Part shown: one piece after another, positions 33,721 to 43,126 of the stretch
Layout of the letters: each line of letters opens with the position of its first letter
How positions within the stretch are numbered: the stretch's first letter is position 1
NCBI RefSeq assembly: GCF_002572525.1
Contig: NZ_PDBS01000001.1
Location: 2,790,001 to 2,854,000, forward strand
DNA from: Natrinema sp. CBA1119
Lineage (GTDB): Archaea; Halobacteriota; Halobacteria; Halobacteriales; Natrialbaceae
Direction of reading: 5' to 3'
DNA length: 64,000 nt
Program-made: the position numbers and the translations under genes
The notes under the pieces: model-generated
What the model saw: the letters and a program-made list of their open reading frames with translations, nothing else
Database searches by the model: none
What the model was told of the DNA's origin: nothing

Positions 33721-34269
33721 ATGTCAGACTCACAACCCCCGATGCAAGACTGGAACGCGTTCGCGGAACAGTGGAACGAGCAGTTCCTCGAGGCCCTCGA
33801 GGACAATATGGAAGCGCAGGCGCAGTTCGTCGAGAGCTGGTCGGAGACCGTCGGCGAGGCCAGCGACGACACCGAGATCTCCGACGGCGTCGAGGGCTAC
33901 GCTCGCGCCTACGAGACGTGGATGAACGCCTCTCAGCAGATGGTCGAGCGGGCGAACGACCAGCTCGAGGGCGAGGACGTCGACATCGAGGAGTTCCGCG
34001 ACATCTGGCTCAACACGGCGAACGAGGCGTTCAAGGAGGTCATGTCGACGACCGCCTTCGCCAAGATGACCGGCGAGACCGTCGGCGACGTCCTCGAACT
34101 GCAGGAACAGGCCGACGAAGCCGCCCAGGAGACGCTCACCTCGCTGGGCTTCGCGACCGAGGGCGACGTCGTCGAAATCGGTGACCGCCTCGTCGAACTC
34201 GAGCGCCGCCAGCACGCCGTCGAGCAGAAACTCGACCGCGTGCTCGAGCACGTCGAAGACGAGCAATGA
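33721..34269 (+). CDS. phaE: PhaE, class III PHA synthase subunit
   Basis: The 182-residue protein starts [20 protein letters not shown] and contains [20 protein letters not shown] and [20 protein letters not shown], with a terminal coiled coil ([20 protein letters not shown]). Position directly before phaC with a 4-bp overlap and this layout identify the PhaE subunit of the archaeal class III synthase. It is required for PhaC activity. Length matches haloarchaeal PhaE and is shorter than bacterial PhaE. Confidence 0.88.
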   Translation: MSDSQPPMQDWNAFAEQWNEQFLEALEDNMEAQAQFVESWSETVGEASDDTEISDGVEGYARAYETWMNASQQMVERANDQLEGEDVDIEEFRDIWLNTANEAFKEVMSTTAFAKMTGETVGDVLELQEQADEAAQETLTSLGFATEGDVVEIGDRLVELERRQHAVEQKLDRVLEHVEDEQ

Positions 34270-35753
34270 ACAACCCCTTCGCAACCGCACTGAACGTGCA
34301 ACGGCAGGCCTGGGAGGCGACCGCCGATCTGGCCGAGAAGACGAAGGTCGCGCCCGAGCGCACCGAAACCGTCGAGAACATCGACGTCGGGCAGACGCCC
34401 AGCGAGGTCGTCTACGAGGAGAACAAACTCGAGCTCCTCCACTACGAGCCGATGACGGAGGAGCAACACGACGTTCCGATCCTCATCGTCTACGCGCTGA
34501 TCAACAAGCCGTACATCCTCGATCTCCAGCCCGACCGCTCCGTGGTCCAGACGCTGCTCGAGGCCGGCTTCGATGTCTACCTGATCGACTGGGGCGAGCC
34601 CTCCAAGCTGGATCGCTCGCTGTCTATCGACGACTACGTCAACCGCTACATCGACAACTGCGTCGACGTCGTCCGCGAGCGCTCCGGGCGGGATTCGATC
34701 AACATCCTCGGCTACTGCATGGGCGGCACGAAGTCGGCCATGTACGCCTCGCTGTACCCCGAGAAAGTCGAGAACCTCGCGCTGATGGCCGCCGGCCTCT
34801 GTTTCGCCGGCGACGGCGGCGTCCTCGAGCTCTGGGGTGGCGAGGACTACTACGACCCCGAACGGGTCACCGATACCTTCGACAACGTTCCCGCGGAGTT
34901 CCTCGATATCGGGTTCGCACTGATGGATCCCGTCGCGAACAACGTGACGAAGTACGTCCGGTTCTACGACAACATGGACGACGAGGACTTCGTCGAGAAC
35001 TTCGCTCGCATGGAGCGCTGGCTCGACGAGGGTATCGACATGGCCGGCGTCGCCTACGAGGAGTTCATCCGGGATATCTACCAGGAGAACAAGCTCTACG
35101 AGAACGAACTCGAGCTGGGCGGCGAACACGTCGATATCACGAATATCGACATGCCCGTCCTCCAGATCGTCGCGGAGTACGACCATCTCATCCCGCCGGA
35201 GGCGTCCAAGCCGTTCAACGACGCGGTCTCCTCGACCGACACCGAGATCCTCGAGTTCGCGACGGGTCACATCGGGATGTCCGTTTCCTCGCGGAGCCAC
35301 GAGGAACTCTGGCCGGAGGTCTGTGACTGGTTCGAAGCCCGGTCGACCGACGCCGACGTTGAGTCCGAACCCGAGACGCTGGAATCCGAGGACACTGACG
35401 CCGCTGCCGACACTGCTCTCGAGTCCGAGACGAGCGACCGCTCGGACGACGAGATCGTCGAGCGCGCCGAAGAAGACGTTCAGGACGAGCCCGCGGAGCC
35501 GGGCGAGATGACTGTCGATGAGGATGTCGTCGAGGAAGTCGCCGGCGAGGAGGCCGCTTCCGAGATCGAGTCCGAAACCGACGATCTCACCGATCTCACG
35601 GGCGTCGGGCAAGCGTACGCGGAGGACCTCGCCGCGGCCGAGATCGAGACGTTCGAGCAGCTCGCGGCCGCCGACGTCGCTGAACTCGCCGCCGAAACGG
35701 GGATCTCGCCCAGCCGGATCGAGGACTGGAAGGACCAGGCTCGAGACGAGTAG
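34266..35753 (+). CDS. phaC: PhaC, class III poly(3-hydroxyalkanoate) synthase with HhH tail
   Basis: The 495-residue protein has the alpha/beta-hydrolase PHA synthase core (about 1-358) with the lipase-like box GYCMGG (catalytic Cys151), Asp306 in [13 protein letters not shown] and His335 in GHIGMS. It joins (R)-3-hydroxyacyl units to the growing polymer on granules. After the core comes an acidic Glu/Asp/Ser linker (about 360-438) and then a helix-hairpin-helix-like domain (about 443-490: [20 protein letters not shown], ending [14 protein letters not shown]). The tail resembles DNA-binding HhH modules and is not part of the catalytic fold. The gene overlaps phaE by 4 bp. Confidence 0.95.
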   Translation: MNNPFATALNVQRQAWEATADLAEKTKVAPERTETVENIDVGQTPSEVVYEENKLELLHYEPMTEEQHDVPILIVYALINKPYILDLQPDRSVVQTLLEAGFDVYLIDWGEPSKLDRSLSIDDYVNRYIDNCVDVVRERSGRDSINILGYCMGGTKSAMYASLYPEKVENLALMAAGLCFAGDGGVLELWGGEDYYDPERVTDTFDNVPAEFLDIGFALMDPVANNVTKYVRFYDNMDDEDFVENFARMERWLDEGIDMAGVAYEEFIRDIYQENKLYENELELGGEHVDITNIDMPVLQIVAEYDHLIPPEASKPFNDAVSSTDTEILEFATGHIGMSVSSRSHEELWPEVCDWFEARSTDADVESEPETLESEDTDAAADTALESETSDRSDDEIVERAEEDVQDEPAEPGEMTVDEDVVEEVAGEEAASEIESETDDLTDLTGVGQAYAEDLAAAEIETFEQLAAADVAELAAETGISPSRIEDWKDQARDE

Positions 35754-36058
35754 CTCACCCCGTTTCCCTCTCCACGGGTTCCCGTTTCGATTTTCCTGCC
35801 CGTAGAGTCCCCAGAGATCGAACTCCGTAGCGGTCGCTCGCGTCCGCGACTCACTCGACAGCACAACTGGATCGGTGGTGCAGCACAACTGGATCGGTGG
35901 TGCAGCACAACTGGATCGGCGGTGAACTGCGCCCGATTTGGCACTGCTCGACGGGGCCATACAGCGTTGCCACCAGCTTCGAGTCGGGTTTGTCTCAGGC
36001 TCGATATCTTGATAACTAACGGGTCGTTATTTACCATCGGACGTTGAATGTGCGACTC
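35754..36058. other. phaC-phaB intergenic region
   Basis: This 305-bp gap holds a three-copy 22-bp tandem repeat (annotated separately) and, near its end, the TTATTTA element at 36027-36033 about 29 nt before the phaB-like start. Frames crossing it on the minus strand are repeats of the same peptide from the tandem repeat and are not credible genes. Confidence 0.5.
35859..35924. repeat. Three tandem 22-bp repeats after phaC
   Basis: A 22-bp unit beginning CAGCACAACTGGATCGG occurs at 35859-35880, 35881-35902 and 35903-35924. The first two copies are identical; the third differs by one base (T to C). The unit length is two helical turns, so bound proteins would lie on the same face. It lies between the synthase operon and the separately promoted phaB-like gene. 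Confidence 0.9.
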
Positions 36059-36802
36059 ATGTCCATGGATGGTCGTACCTGTGTGATCACGGGCTCGGCG
36101 AAGGGAATCGGTCGGGGTATCGCGGAGTATCTCGGTCAGGAAGGTGCGAACGTCGTCATTAACTACCGATCATCGGAAGGGGCGGCACACGACGCCGTCG
36201 ATGCGATCGAATCGGCGGGCGGGTCTGCCGTTGCGGCCAAGGCCGACGTCTCCAACCGCGCCGAGGTCGAACACATGGTCGAAATCTGCCACGAGGCGTT
36301 CGGCCCGGCCGACGTGCTCGTGAACAACGCCGGGATCACGGCCGACAAGCAGTTCACGGAGATGTCCCGCGAGGAGTGGGACCGCGTCATGGACGTTAAC
36401 CTCGGCGGCATGTTCAACTGTACCCAACTGTTCTACGACGATATCTGGAACGCCGAGGAGGGCCGACTGATCAACATCTCGAGCGTCGTCGGCAAACAGG
36501 GGAACTTCGGCCAGGCCAACTACGCCGCCGCGAAAAGCGGCATGTTCGGCTTCACCCGAACGATCGCCCTCGAACTCGCCCAGGGCGGCTCGACGGCCAA
36601 CTGCGTCGCGCCCGGCTTCACTGCGACCGACATGCTCGAGAGCGTCCCGGACGAGGTGCTCGACCGGATCATCGCCGGGATCCCGCTCGCGCGGTTGGCC
36701 GATGTCGAGGACATCGCGGCCGTCGTTCGGTTTCTCGCCAGCGAGGACTCCTCGTACGTGACGGGGGAAGTGATCGACGTCAACGGCGGGATGGATCTGT
36801 AG
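36059..36802 (+). CDS. phaB: Acetoacetyl-CoA / 3-oxoacyl reductase (PhaB/FabG-like SDR)
   Basis: The 247-residue protein is a classical short-chain dehydrogenase: cofactor motif TGSAKGIGRG, NNAG in VLVNNAGITADKQF, catalytic Ser in INISSVVGKQG and YxxxK in ANYAAAKSG. Being next to phaRPEC it most likely reduces acetoacetyl-CoA to (R)-3-hydroxybutyryl-CoA with NADPH. I choose ATG 36059; 36065 is an alternative, and the TTG at 36044 is unlikely because the TATA-like TTATTTA is about 29 nt before 36059. Product is close to standard SDR length. Confidence 0.88.
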   Translation: MSMDGRTCVITGSAKGIGRGIAEYLGQEGANVVINYRSSEGAAHDAVDAIESAGGSAVAAKADVSNRAEVEHMVEICHEAFGPADVLVNNAGITADKQFTEMSREEWDRVMDVNLGGMFNCTQLFYDDIWNAEEGRLINISSVVGKQGNFGQANYAAAKSGMFGFTRTIALELAQGGSTANCVAPGFTATDMLESVPDEVLDRIIAGIPLARLADVEDIAAVVRFLASEDSSYVTGEVIDVNGGMDL

Positions 36803-36860
36803 CAGCGGGCCGCACGCCGATAGGCGGTCCCCGTCCGGACGCGGATGCGCTCGGCCGCTG

Positions 36861-38087
36861 TCAGGCGTGAAGCGCGTCGACGCGAGCGTACCGCGCCGCC
36901 CGCCAGCCAGCGACCAGGGCACCGAGGGTCCCGATTCCGATCGCGATCGCGAGCCCGGCCGCGTAGATACTCGGCGGCGTTCGGAGCAGGGTTTCGAAGC
37001 CGACGAACCGGACTGCCACCTGATTCAGACCGAACGCACAGACCGGCGTCGCGAGGAGACCGAGGAGCCCGCCGAGCGCACCGAGTGCGAACCCCTGGCC
37101 GCCGACCACGCCCGCGATCAATCCGCGCGAGAGGCCGAGCGCTCGCAGGGCCGCGAGCTCCTCGCGCTGCTGGACGGCCACGAGAACCAGGGTGTTCGTC
37201 GTCAGTGCGATCCCGGCGACCAGCGCCAGCACGACGAGCGTCGCTCCGCTGGCGAGCACCAGCAGGTACTCGCTCAGCATCGACTCGAACTGCTCGTCGC
37301 TCGTCCGGACATCGTACTCCGGATACGACCGCTGGATGTCGTCGCTAACGGCGCCTCGATCGGCGTCGTCCGCCGTGGTGACGGTCACGAACGTCGCCCG
37401 ATCCGATCCCGTCGTCCCGGTGAGCTCCTGTAACTCGCTGAGCGGCATCGTCACCGTCGACGTGCCGAGAAACGACGAGTACGTCGAGGAGATTCCAACG
37501 ACCTCGAACTCCCGTTCCGCGGCGGTCTCCCGACTCGTCCCGACGTGGATCTCGTCTCCGACGGCGACATCGAACGTCTCGGCCGTCTGCGGATCGATGA
37601 CGATTTCCCGACTCATCGGCCCGTCGTAGCTCCCGTCGGCGTAGTGGGCGTCGCCGGCCGAGAAGCCGTCACCGGTGTCGGTGCGGGCGTCCTGTGTTCC
37701 CGGGACACCGACCCCCGTCACGAGCTCAAGGTCGTCCGGCTCCGTCCCGACGTAGATCGCGTGGAACGCGAGCGGCGAGGCGCTCTCGACGTCGTCGCGG
37801 CGCTCGAGGTCGCCGGCGATCCGATGGGAGTCCGTGATCGGGTTCTCGAGACCGCCGGTCGCCGTCAGTTCGACGGCCTCGCCCGAAATCCAGACGTCCT
37901 GTCCGGCCCGGTCGAACCGTTCTTCGCCGGTCTGCAGGACCCCGAGCCCGAGACTCGCCAGCAGCGTGACGGCGAGGACGGCCAGCGCGATCGCGAGGAC
38001 GACGAGAATAGTCCGGCCGCGCTCGTGGCGCACCTGACTGACCGCGAGCCCCGCGACCGCGCGCCCTTTGGTGAGTCGTCGACCCAC
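36861..38087 (-). CDS. ABC transporter permease (FtsX/MacB-like), second
   Basis: The 408-residue protein starts with GTG (MGRRLTKGRAVAGLAVSQVR), has a first membrane helix TILVVLAIALAVLAVTLLAS, a large extracellular domain, and three C-terminal helices (GATLVVLALVAGIALTTNTL; GVVGGQGFALGALGGLLGLL; AAGLAIAIGIGTLGALVAGW). This is the FtsX/MacB permease topology. It is 2 bp after the upstream permease and ends the three-gene operon. Export or extraction of lipoprotein or a hydrophobic substrate is the usual role; the substrate is unknown. Confidence 0.85.
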   Translation of the reverse strand: MGRRLTKGRAVAGLAVSQVRHERGRTILVVLAIALAVLAVTLLASLGLGVLQTGEERFDRAGQDVWISGEAVELTATGGLENPITDSHRIAGDLERRDDVESASPLAFHAIYVGTEPDDLELVTGVGVPGTQDARTDTGDGFSAGDAHYADGSYDGPMSREIVIDPQTAETFDVAVGDEIHVGTSRETAAEREFEVVGISSTYSSFLGTSTVTMPLSELQELTGTTGSDRATFVTVTTADDADRGAVSDDIQRSYPEYDVRTSDEQFESMLSEYLLVLASGATLVVLALVAGIALTTNTLVLVAVQQREELAALRALGLSRGLIAGVVGGQGFALGALGGLLGLLATPVCAFGLNQVAVRFVGFETLLRTPPSIYAAGLAIAIGIGTLGALVAGWRAARYARVDALHA

Positions 38088-38089
38088 GG

Positions 38090-39394
38090 TTATCGACCCA
38101 GTTCGGCGACGACGTTCGTTTGAGCGACGAGATACAGCGGGTACGGGAGCGCGAGGATGCCGGCGATCAGCGCGACCCCGATGGCGTACGGGGCGAACGC
38201 CGGCCGGGACGTCGCGATCGGGCCCGGTGCGACGGTCGCCGTCGCCACGTAGTTCGTGAGCGAGATGCCGACGATCCCGAGGATGACGCCGGCAACCGCT
38301 CCGGCCAGCGTCAGACTCAGCGTCGTCAGCGCGACGATCGCCAGGCGCGAGCGAACCGAGAATCCGACCGCCGCGAGCACTGCGATGGCCTGTCGGTCCC
38401 GGTCGATCGTCAGCGCCGACGAGGTCGCCACGAACAGCGAGCAGATCACGACCGCGACGACAAGCGCGACGAGGCTCGTCGCGAGCGCGAAGTCATCGCT
38501 TCGAATCGACGCGAACCCGCCGTCGTCTCCGGACTGAATCGTCGCGTTCGGATACGCGTCTTCGGCGGCCGCCGTCGATGTCCCCGACTCGGTTTCGACG
38601 AGTACCTGATCGGCGAGATCGGCGTCCTCGGCACCGGTCATCGACTGGAGTTCGCTCAGGTGGAGCACGACGAGCGGAAGCTCACCGCTCAAATCGGTGG
38701 CCGACACGTCCTCGACGGCCGTCACGGTGTGTGTCGGAGACCGATCGCCCGCTCCGGACCGGTTCGCCGCTTGGAGCATCGAACCCCGCACTGCGAGATC
38801 GTCTCCCGCCGACGCGTCGATCCCGTCCGCCGCGGCGTCCGTCAGCACGATTTCGCCCGTCCGCGGCCCGTCGTAGCTCCCGTTCGCGTAGTGGGGGTCA
38901 CCCGACTCGAGCGAGGCAGTCGAGACGCCCTCGATCTCGGTCGGTTTGGCCGGCGGAACGACGCCCATCGCGAGCACGGTTTCGGGTTCGTCGCTCCCCG
39001 CCGTTCGAATTCTGACGGCCTCCGTGAGGACCGGCGTCGCGTACGCGACGTCGTCGCGGCGCTCGATCGCCGCCGCGCTCTCGTGGGCGTCGCCGAGCCG
39101 CGCGCTCTCGACATCGACAACGGACGAGAGCGTACCGCCCCCCTCGGGAACGACGCGGATGTCGGCCTCGTCGTCGGCCGTCGAATCGGCCGCGAGGCCG
39201 GTGGCGATCCCGGTCACGACCACCAGCAGGGCGATCGTGAGCGCGACGAGGGAGACCGTCACGGCGGTCTGTCTCGGTAATCGCCGCAGCTGCGACACAA
39301 GTCGGCCGAGCGAGAGCCGGCCCAGCCCAAGCCACCGCCGAAGCCGGCGGCCTCGAGGGCCTCCGCCGTCCCGATCCGCCGCCCTGTCAGCCAC
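38090..39394 (-). CDS. ABC transporter permease (FtsX/MacB-like), first
   Basis: The 434-residue protein starts at GTG 39394, has an N-terminal helix (VSLVALTIALLVVVTGIATG), an extracellular domain containing YANGSYDGPRTGEIVLTD, and C-terminal helices (SLVALVVAVVICSLFVATSS; IVALTTLSLTLAGAVAGVIL; YAIGVALIAGILALPYPLYL). The HYANGSYDGP segment recurs as HYADGSYDGP in the next permease, so the two arose by duplication. It lies 14 bp after the ATPase gene. Confidence 0.85.
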   Translation of the reverse strand: MADRAADRDGGGPRGRRLRRWLGLGRLSLGRLVSQLRRLPRQTAVTVSLVALTIALLVVVTGIATGLAADSTADDEADIRVVPEGGGTLSSVVDVESARLGDAHESAAAIERRDDVAYATPVLTEAVRIRTAGSDEPETVLAMGVVPPAKPTEIEGVSTASLESGDPHYANGSYDGPRTGEIVLTDAAADGIDASAGDDLAVRGSMLQAANRSGAGDRSPTHTVTAVEDVSATDLSGELPLVVLHLSELQSMTGAEDADLADQVLVETESGTSTAAAEDAYPNATIQSGDDGGFASIRSDDFALATSLVALVVAVVICSLFVATSSALTIDRDRQAIAVLAAVGFSVRSRLAIVALTTLSLTLAGAVAGVILGIVGISLTNYVATATVAPGPIATSRPAFAPYAIGVALIAGILALPYPLYLVAQTNVVAELGR

Positions 39395-39408
39395 CGCGTC
39401 TCACCCGC

Positions 39409-40194
39409 TTATCGCGCATCGGTCGTTACCACCCCATCGAGTAGCCGGAGCACGCGGTCCGTCACCTCGATCGCCCGCTCGTCGTGGGTCGCCACGAGCA
39501 CCGTCCGATCGTCCGCGACATCGACGAGCAGTTCGAGGACGCGCGCGCCGGTTTCGGTGTCGAGCTCGCCGGTCGGCTCGTCGGCGAGGACGATCTCGGG
39601 ATCGGTCACCAGCGCCCGCGCGATCGCGACGCGCTGTTGCTCCCCGCCGCTGAGTTCGCCCGGCTTGTGCGTCGTGCGATCGCCGAGCCCGACCCGCTCG
39701 AGTACCGCGGCCGCCCGCCGCTGGCGCTCGCGTCGTCCGATGCCGCGTTCGATCAGCGGTAGCGCGACGTTGTCCCGCGCCGACAGCGACGGCAGCAGGT
39801 GGAACTGCTGGAAGACGAAGCCGACGTGATCGCGGCGCAGTCGCGTCCGCTCGGCCGGGGAAAGCGCCGTCAGATCCGTCTCGAGGACGGTGACGGTCCC
39901 CTCGCTCGGCTCGAGCAGCCCGCCGACGACGTGAAGCACCGTCGACTTGCCGCTGCCGCTCGGTCCGACGAGGCCCACGACCTCGCCGGCGTGTGCCTTG
40001 AAGGACGCGTCTCGAAGCGCGGTGACCGTTCGCGACGACGCGGCTCGAAATCTGGACGAGTCGCCGCCGTACCGGTGGGTGACATCCTCACACCGGACGG
40101 TGACCGGCAACTCGGCGGTCGCTCGAGGGAGTTCCTCGCCGATCGCCCGCGCTCGAGCACCGTTATCCGCGTTCGGGTGGGAATCGTGTACCAT
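39409..40194 (-). CDS. ABC transporter ATP-binding protein (LolD/MacB type)
   Basis: The 261-residue protein has all ABC motifs: Walker A GPSGSGKST, Q-loop VFQQFHLLPSL, signature LSGGEQQRVAIARAL, Walker B EIVLADEPTGELD and H-loop VATHDERA. Its sequence type matches LolD/MacB ATPases that work with FtsX-like permeases, as found downstream. The start at 40194 is favoured because the frame upstream to 40290 is basic. First gene of the operon. Confidence 0.92.
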   Translation of the reverse strand: MVHDSHPNADNGARARAIGEELPRATAELPVTVRCEDVTHRYGGDSSRFRAASSRTVTALRDASFKAHAGEVVGLVGPSGSGKSTVLHVVGGLLEPSEGTVTVLETDLTALSPAERTRLRRDHVGFVFQQFHLLPSLSARDNVALPLIERGIGRRERQRRAAAVLERVGLGDRTTHKPGELSGGEQQRVAIARALVTDPEIVLADEPTGELDTETGARVLELLVDVADDRTVLVATHDERAIEVTDRVLRLLDGVVTTDAR

Positions 40195-40462
40195 ACAACT
40201 GCCTCGTCCGAGAGAGAGTCGGCAGTCGATCATTGTTTCGAGTTCCCTACTGCGGCCTGCATGCGATTGCGTGCCGCGGGCCGTGACCATCGACGGGACA
40301 CCGGCTCGCTCACCAGCGGCCGAGTAGCCCCTCGGAACGCGGGCTCCGTCTCGAAAGCGCTCGTTACCGTGACTCCGGGCCCGTCGAGCGGCGACGCGCC
40401 GCCGATCGGACGCGGCGAAAGTGCGCTACGTTTAGGTAGCCCTGTGTCACGTATTGGAGTAG

Positions 40463-40744
40463 ATGCCAACACAGCGACGGATGCGATTCGTCCGCGTGCA
40501 CGTCGCGTGGATGGTTGCGACGGTCCTCGCGCTCGCGTTGCTGAACGCGCTCTCCTACGAGCTGTTTTTCGTGTGTTCGCTGATCGGCTTCCTGATCATC
40601 ACGGAGCTGACGGCCCCGTTCAACGTCACGCCGACGTGGCGTCGCCGGCTCCGATGGCTCATCCTGCTCGGCCTCGTCGGCTTCGCGGTCGTCGTCGTCC
40701 GCCGGATCATCGGAATCTTGCCGCCGGGGGTGCTCCCGCTGTGA
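40463..40744 (+). CDS. Small two- to three-helix membrane protein (MoxR cluster)
   Basis: The 93-residue protein MPTQRRMRFVRVHVAWMVAT has hydrophobic segments AWMVATVLALALLNALSY, LFFVCSLIGFLIITELTAPF and LRWLILLGLVGFAVVVV. The family is not named here with confidence; similar short membrane proteins open DUF4350-MoxR clusters in other haloarchaea. A GTTTAGGT box lies about 30 nt upstream. It precedes the DUF4350 gene by 58 bp. Confidence 0.65.
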   Translation: MPTQRRMRFVRVHVAWMVATVLALALLNALSYELFFVCSLIGFLIITELTAPFNVTPTWRRRLRWLILLGLVGFAVVVVRRIIGILPPGVLPL

Positions 40745-40802
40745 GCGGGGGCGTGAGCCGCTCGCGAGACCGACCGCTCGCTCGAGCCGCGGGGGTGACC
40801 CG

Positions 40803-41927
40803 ATGAGCTGGCACAGGGGAGTGCTCGGCGACGGCCCCGGAATCGACTGGCCACGGGTGTTGTTGGTCGCACTCGCCGTCGCGTTGCTCGTCTCGCTCGG
40901 CGCCGTGTCCGCGACGTCGTCGGCCGCGTTCGGTCCGTACAATCCCTCGTGGGACGGCTCGTCCGCACTCCGGCAGGACGCCGCGAACGACGAAGGCGTC
41001 GAGAGCCACCTCGTCCGCGACACCGCCGAGTACGGGGAGCTGCCGGCCGATGAGACGGTCGCGTTCGTGATCGCACCGGAGCGGCCGTACGAGGGCGCGG
41101 ACGCCGACCGAATTCGGAAGTTCGTCGCCGACGGCGGGACGCTGGTCGTCCTCGAGAACTTCGGCGAGCCAGGGAACGCGCTGCTGGCCGATATCGGCAC
41201 CGAAGCGCGGGTCAACGGACAGCTTCTTCGCGACGAACGCCACCACTTCCGCGGGCCGACGATGCCGGTCGCGACGGGCGTCGGGAACCACACGATGACG
41301 GCCGACGTCGACCAGTTGACGTTTAACTACGGAACCGCAGTAGATCCCGGGAACGCGACGGTACTCGTCTCGAGCAGCGACTTCGCGTATCTCGGTCCCG
41401 AGGGCGACGAACTGACGGAACAAACCGAGCTTCGATCGTACCCGGTCGCCACGGTCGAGAACGTCAGTGACGGCCGCGTCGTCGTCGTCGGAGACCCCAG
41501 TATCACGATCAACGCAATGTACGACGAGCCGGATAACGCCGCGTTCGTGCGCGGGCTGTACGCCGACGCGGATCACGTCGTCTTCGACCGTTCGCACGGC
41601 CCCAGCGTGCCCCCGCTGATCGGTGCGATACTGACGATCCGCGACTCGCCGCTGGCACAGTTGTTCATCGGGGGCGTCGGAATCGGGCTCGTCGCGATGC
41701 TCTCTCGAGTGCGGGTTCGCTCCGTCCTCGAAGCCGCGCGGTCGCGGCTGCCAGCGCGCTTCCGTCCGGCCGACAGTCGCGTCGGCGGACCGGCGACTCC
41801 CGGTCTCTCCGACGCCGAGCGCGCGGAGTACCTCCGGAGACGATACCCGGAGTGGGACGAAGACCAGATCCAGCGAGTGATAGCAGCGCTTAACCATCCC
41901 CGTTCGGAAGAAGTGACCGACGAATGA
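40803..41927 (+). CDS. DUF4350 domain membrane protein
   Basis: The 374-residue protein has an N-terminal membrane helix (VLLVALAVALLVSLGAVSA), an extracellular DUF4350 domain starting near YNPSWDGSSALRQDAAND with AFVIAPERPYEGADADRIRK and FVADGGTLVVLENFGEPGNA, then a C-terminal helix (LAQLFIGGVGIGLVAMLS) and a cytosolic tail with EYLRRRYPEWDEDQIQRVIA. The domain is glutamine-amidotransferase-like but lacks an obvious catalytic triad. The stop overlaps the moxR start by 4 bp, so it is part of the MoxR system. Confidence 0.82.
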   Translation: MSWHRGVLGDGPGIDWPRVLLVALAVALLVSLGAVSATSSAAFGPYNPSWDGSSALRQDAANDEGVESHLVRDTAEYGELPADETVAFVIAPERPYEGADADRIRKFVADGGTLVVLENFGEPGNALLADIGTEARVNGQLLRDERHHFRGPTMPVATGVGNHTMTADVDQLTFNYGTAVDPGNATVLVSSSDFAYLGPEGDELTEQTELRSYPVATVENVSDGRVVVVGDPSITINAMYDEPDNAAFVRGLYADADHVVFDRSHGPSVPPLIGAILTIRDSPLAQLFIGGVGIGLVAMLSRVRVRSVLEAARSRLPARFRPADSRVGGPATPGLSDAERAEYLRRRYPEWDEDQIQRVIAALNHPRSEEVTDE

Positions 41928-42961
41928 GCGGGACCACCGATCCGGCCGACGGGACGAGTAGCGATCCCGAAGCCGTGTACGATCTGTTGCAGGCGGAAAT
42001 CGACCGCGTTCTCATCGGCAACGAGGAGGCGGTCGAGTACCTGACGATCGCGCTGTTGACTCGCGGCCACCTCCTGCTCGAGGGGGTCCCCGGCATCGCC
42101 AAGACGACGCTGGCGAACCTCTTCGCGCGGACGACCGGCCTCGACTACAATCGGATCCAGATGACGCCTGACACCCTCCCGGCCGACATCACGGGAACGC
42201 ATATCTACCGGCAGGGTCCGGGGACGTTCGAACTCCAGCGCGGTCCCGTCTTCGCGAACCTCGTGGTCGCCGACGAGATCAACCGCGCGACGCCGAAGAC
42301 ACAGAGCGCGTTGCTCGAGGCGATGCAGGAGCGACGCGTGACCATCGAAGGGGAGACGCTCTCGCTGCCCGACCCGTTCATGGTCGTTGCGACGCAGAAC
42401 CCGATCGAATCGGAGGGCGTGTTTCGCCTGCCGGAAGCCCAGCGCGATCGCTTCCAGTTCAAGCTGACGCTGGATCTCCCGGATCGGCCGGACGAACGGG
42501 AGCTGATCGACCGGTTCGACGAGGAGCCGGAACTGGGCCCCGACGACGTCGAGCAGGTCGTCGAGCCCGAGACGCTCATCGATGCACAGGAGACCGTTCG
42601 AGCGGTTCACGTCGCACCGCCGGTCAAGGAGTACATTCTCGATCTCGTCGCCGCGACCCGGGAGCACGCGGATACCGCCCACGGCGCGTCACCGCGTGCG
42701 ACGCTCGCGTTTCTCAACGGGGCCAAGGCGCGAGCCGCGATCAACGGCCGCGACTACGCGATCCCCGACGACGTGAAGTCGATGGTCGAACCGGTGTTGC
42801 GCCACCGGCTCGTACTGAGCACCGATGCGGATCTGAGCGATGTCGATTCCGCGGATGTCGTCCGGGAGATCGTCGACACGATCGAGCCACCGAGCACCGA
42901 TGCGGGTCACGAAGTCGACTCGCTCGCGGCGAGCGACGGCGGTAACGACGCCGGCGAATAG
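41924..42961 (+). CDS. MoxR-family AAA+ ATPase
   Basis: The 345-residue protein has the MoxR AAA+ pattern: Walker A EGVPGIAKTTLAN (about 53-65), QMTPDTLPADITGTHIY, Walker B NLVVADEINRA (about 112-122), sensor VVATQNPIESEGVFRLPEAQ and the lid region NGAKARAAINGRDYAIPDDV. MoxR ATPases act with DUF58/VWA proteins in assembling or activating membrane-linked complexes. The gene overlaps DUF4350 by 4 bp. The DUF58 partner is 2 kb away on the opposite strand. Confidence 0.92.
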   Translation: MSGTTDPADGTSSDPEAVYDLLQAEIDRVLIGNEEAVEYLTIALLTRGHLLLEGVPGIAKTTLANLFARTTGLDYNRIQMTPDTLPADITGTHIYRQGPGTFELQRGPVFANLVVADEINRATPKTQSALLEAMQERRVTIEGETLSLPDPFMVVATQNPIESEGVFRLPEAQRDRFQFKLTLDLPDRPDERELIDRFDEEPELGPDDVEQVVEPETLIDAQETVRAVHVAPPVKEYILDLVAATREHADTAHGASPRATLAFLNGAKARAAINGRDYAIPDDVKSMVEPVLRHRLVLSTDADLSDVDSADVVREIVDTIEPPSTDAGHEVDSLAASDGGNDAGE

Positions 42962-42990
42962 CACTGTTCGACCCCTGGTAATAAGTTATT

Positions 42991-43008
42991 AACTGCAGTT
43001 TAGCAGTT
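42991..43008. terminator. Possible terminator hairpin after moxR
   Basis: AACTGC (42991-42996) and GCAGTT (43003-43008) are perfect inverted arms separated by six bases and followed by CTTTCC. A second small palindrome (AATAAGTTATT, 42980-42990) precedes it. Haloarchaeal terminators are usually simple T-rich tracts, so this is weak. Confidence 0.3.
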
Positions 43009-43126
43009 CTTTCCATCGGTATTCGGTCCTTTCGTTCTCACCGCGATCAGTCTTCCGTCCGGAATTAAGGGATGACAAACTAAATACCATTTCGTGGAGG
43101 TCAGATTCGAAGAGTGTTCAGCAAAG

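Noticed and set aside
35859-35924. CRISPR array
   Set aside because: The three 22-bp units are directly adjacent with no spacers and no cas genes are nearby.
33933-35960. A 675-codon minus-strand open frame across phaE and phaC
   Set aside because: Antisense shadow of phaE/phaC; repetitive Val/Asp/Leu composition and no motifs. The repeated peptide at its start is the 22-bp tandem repeat translated.
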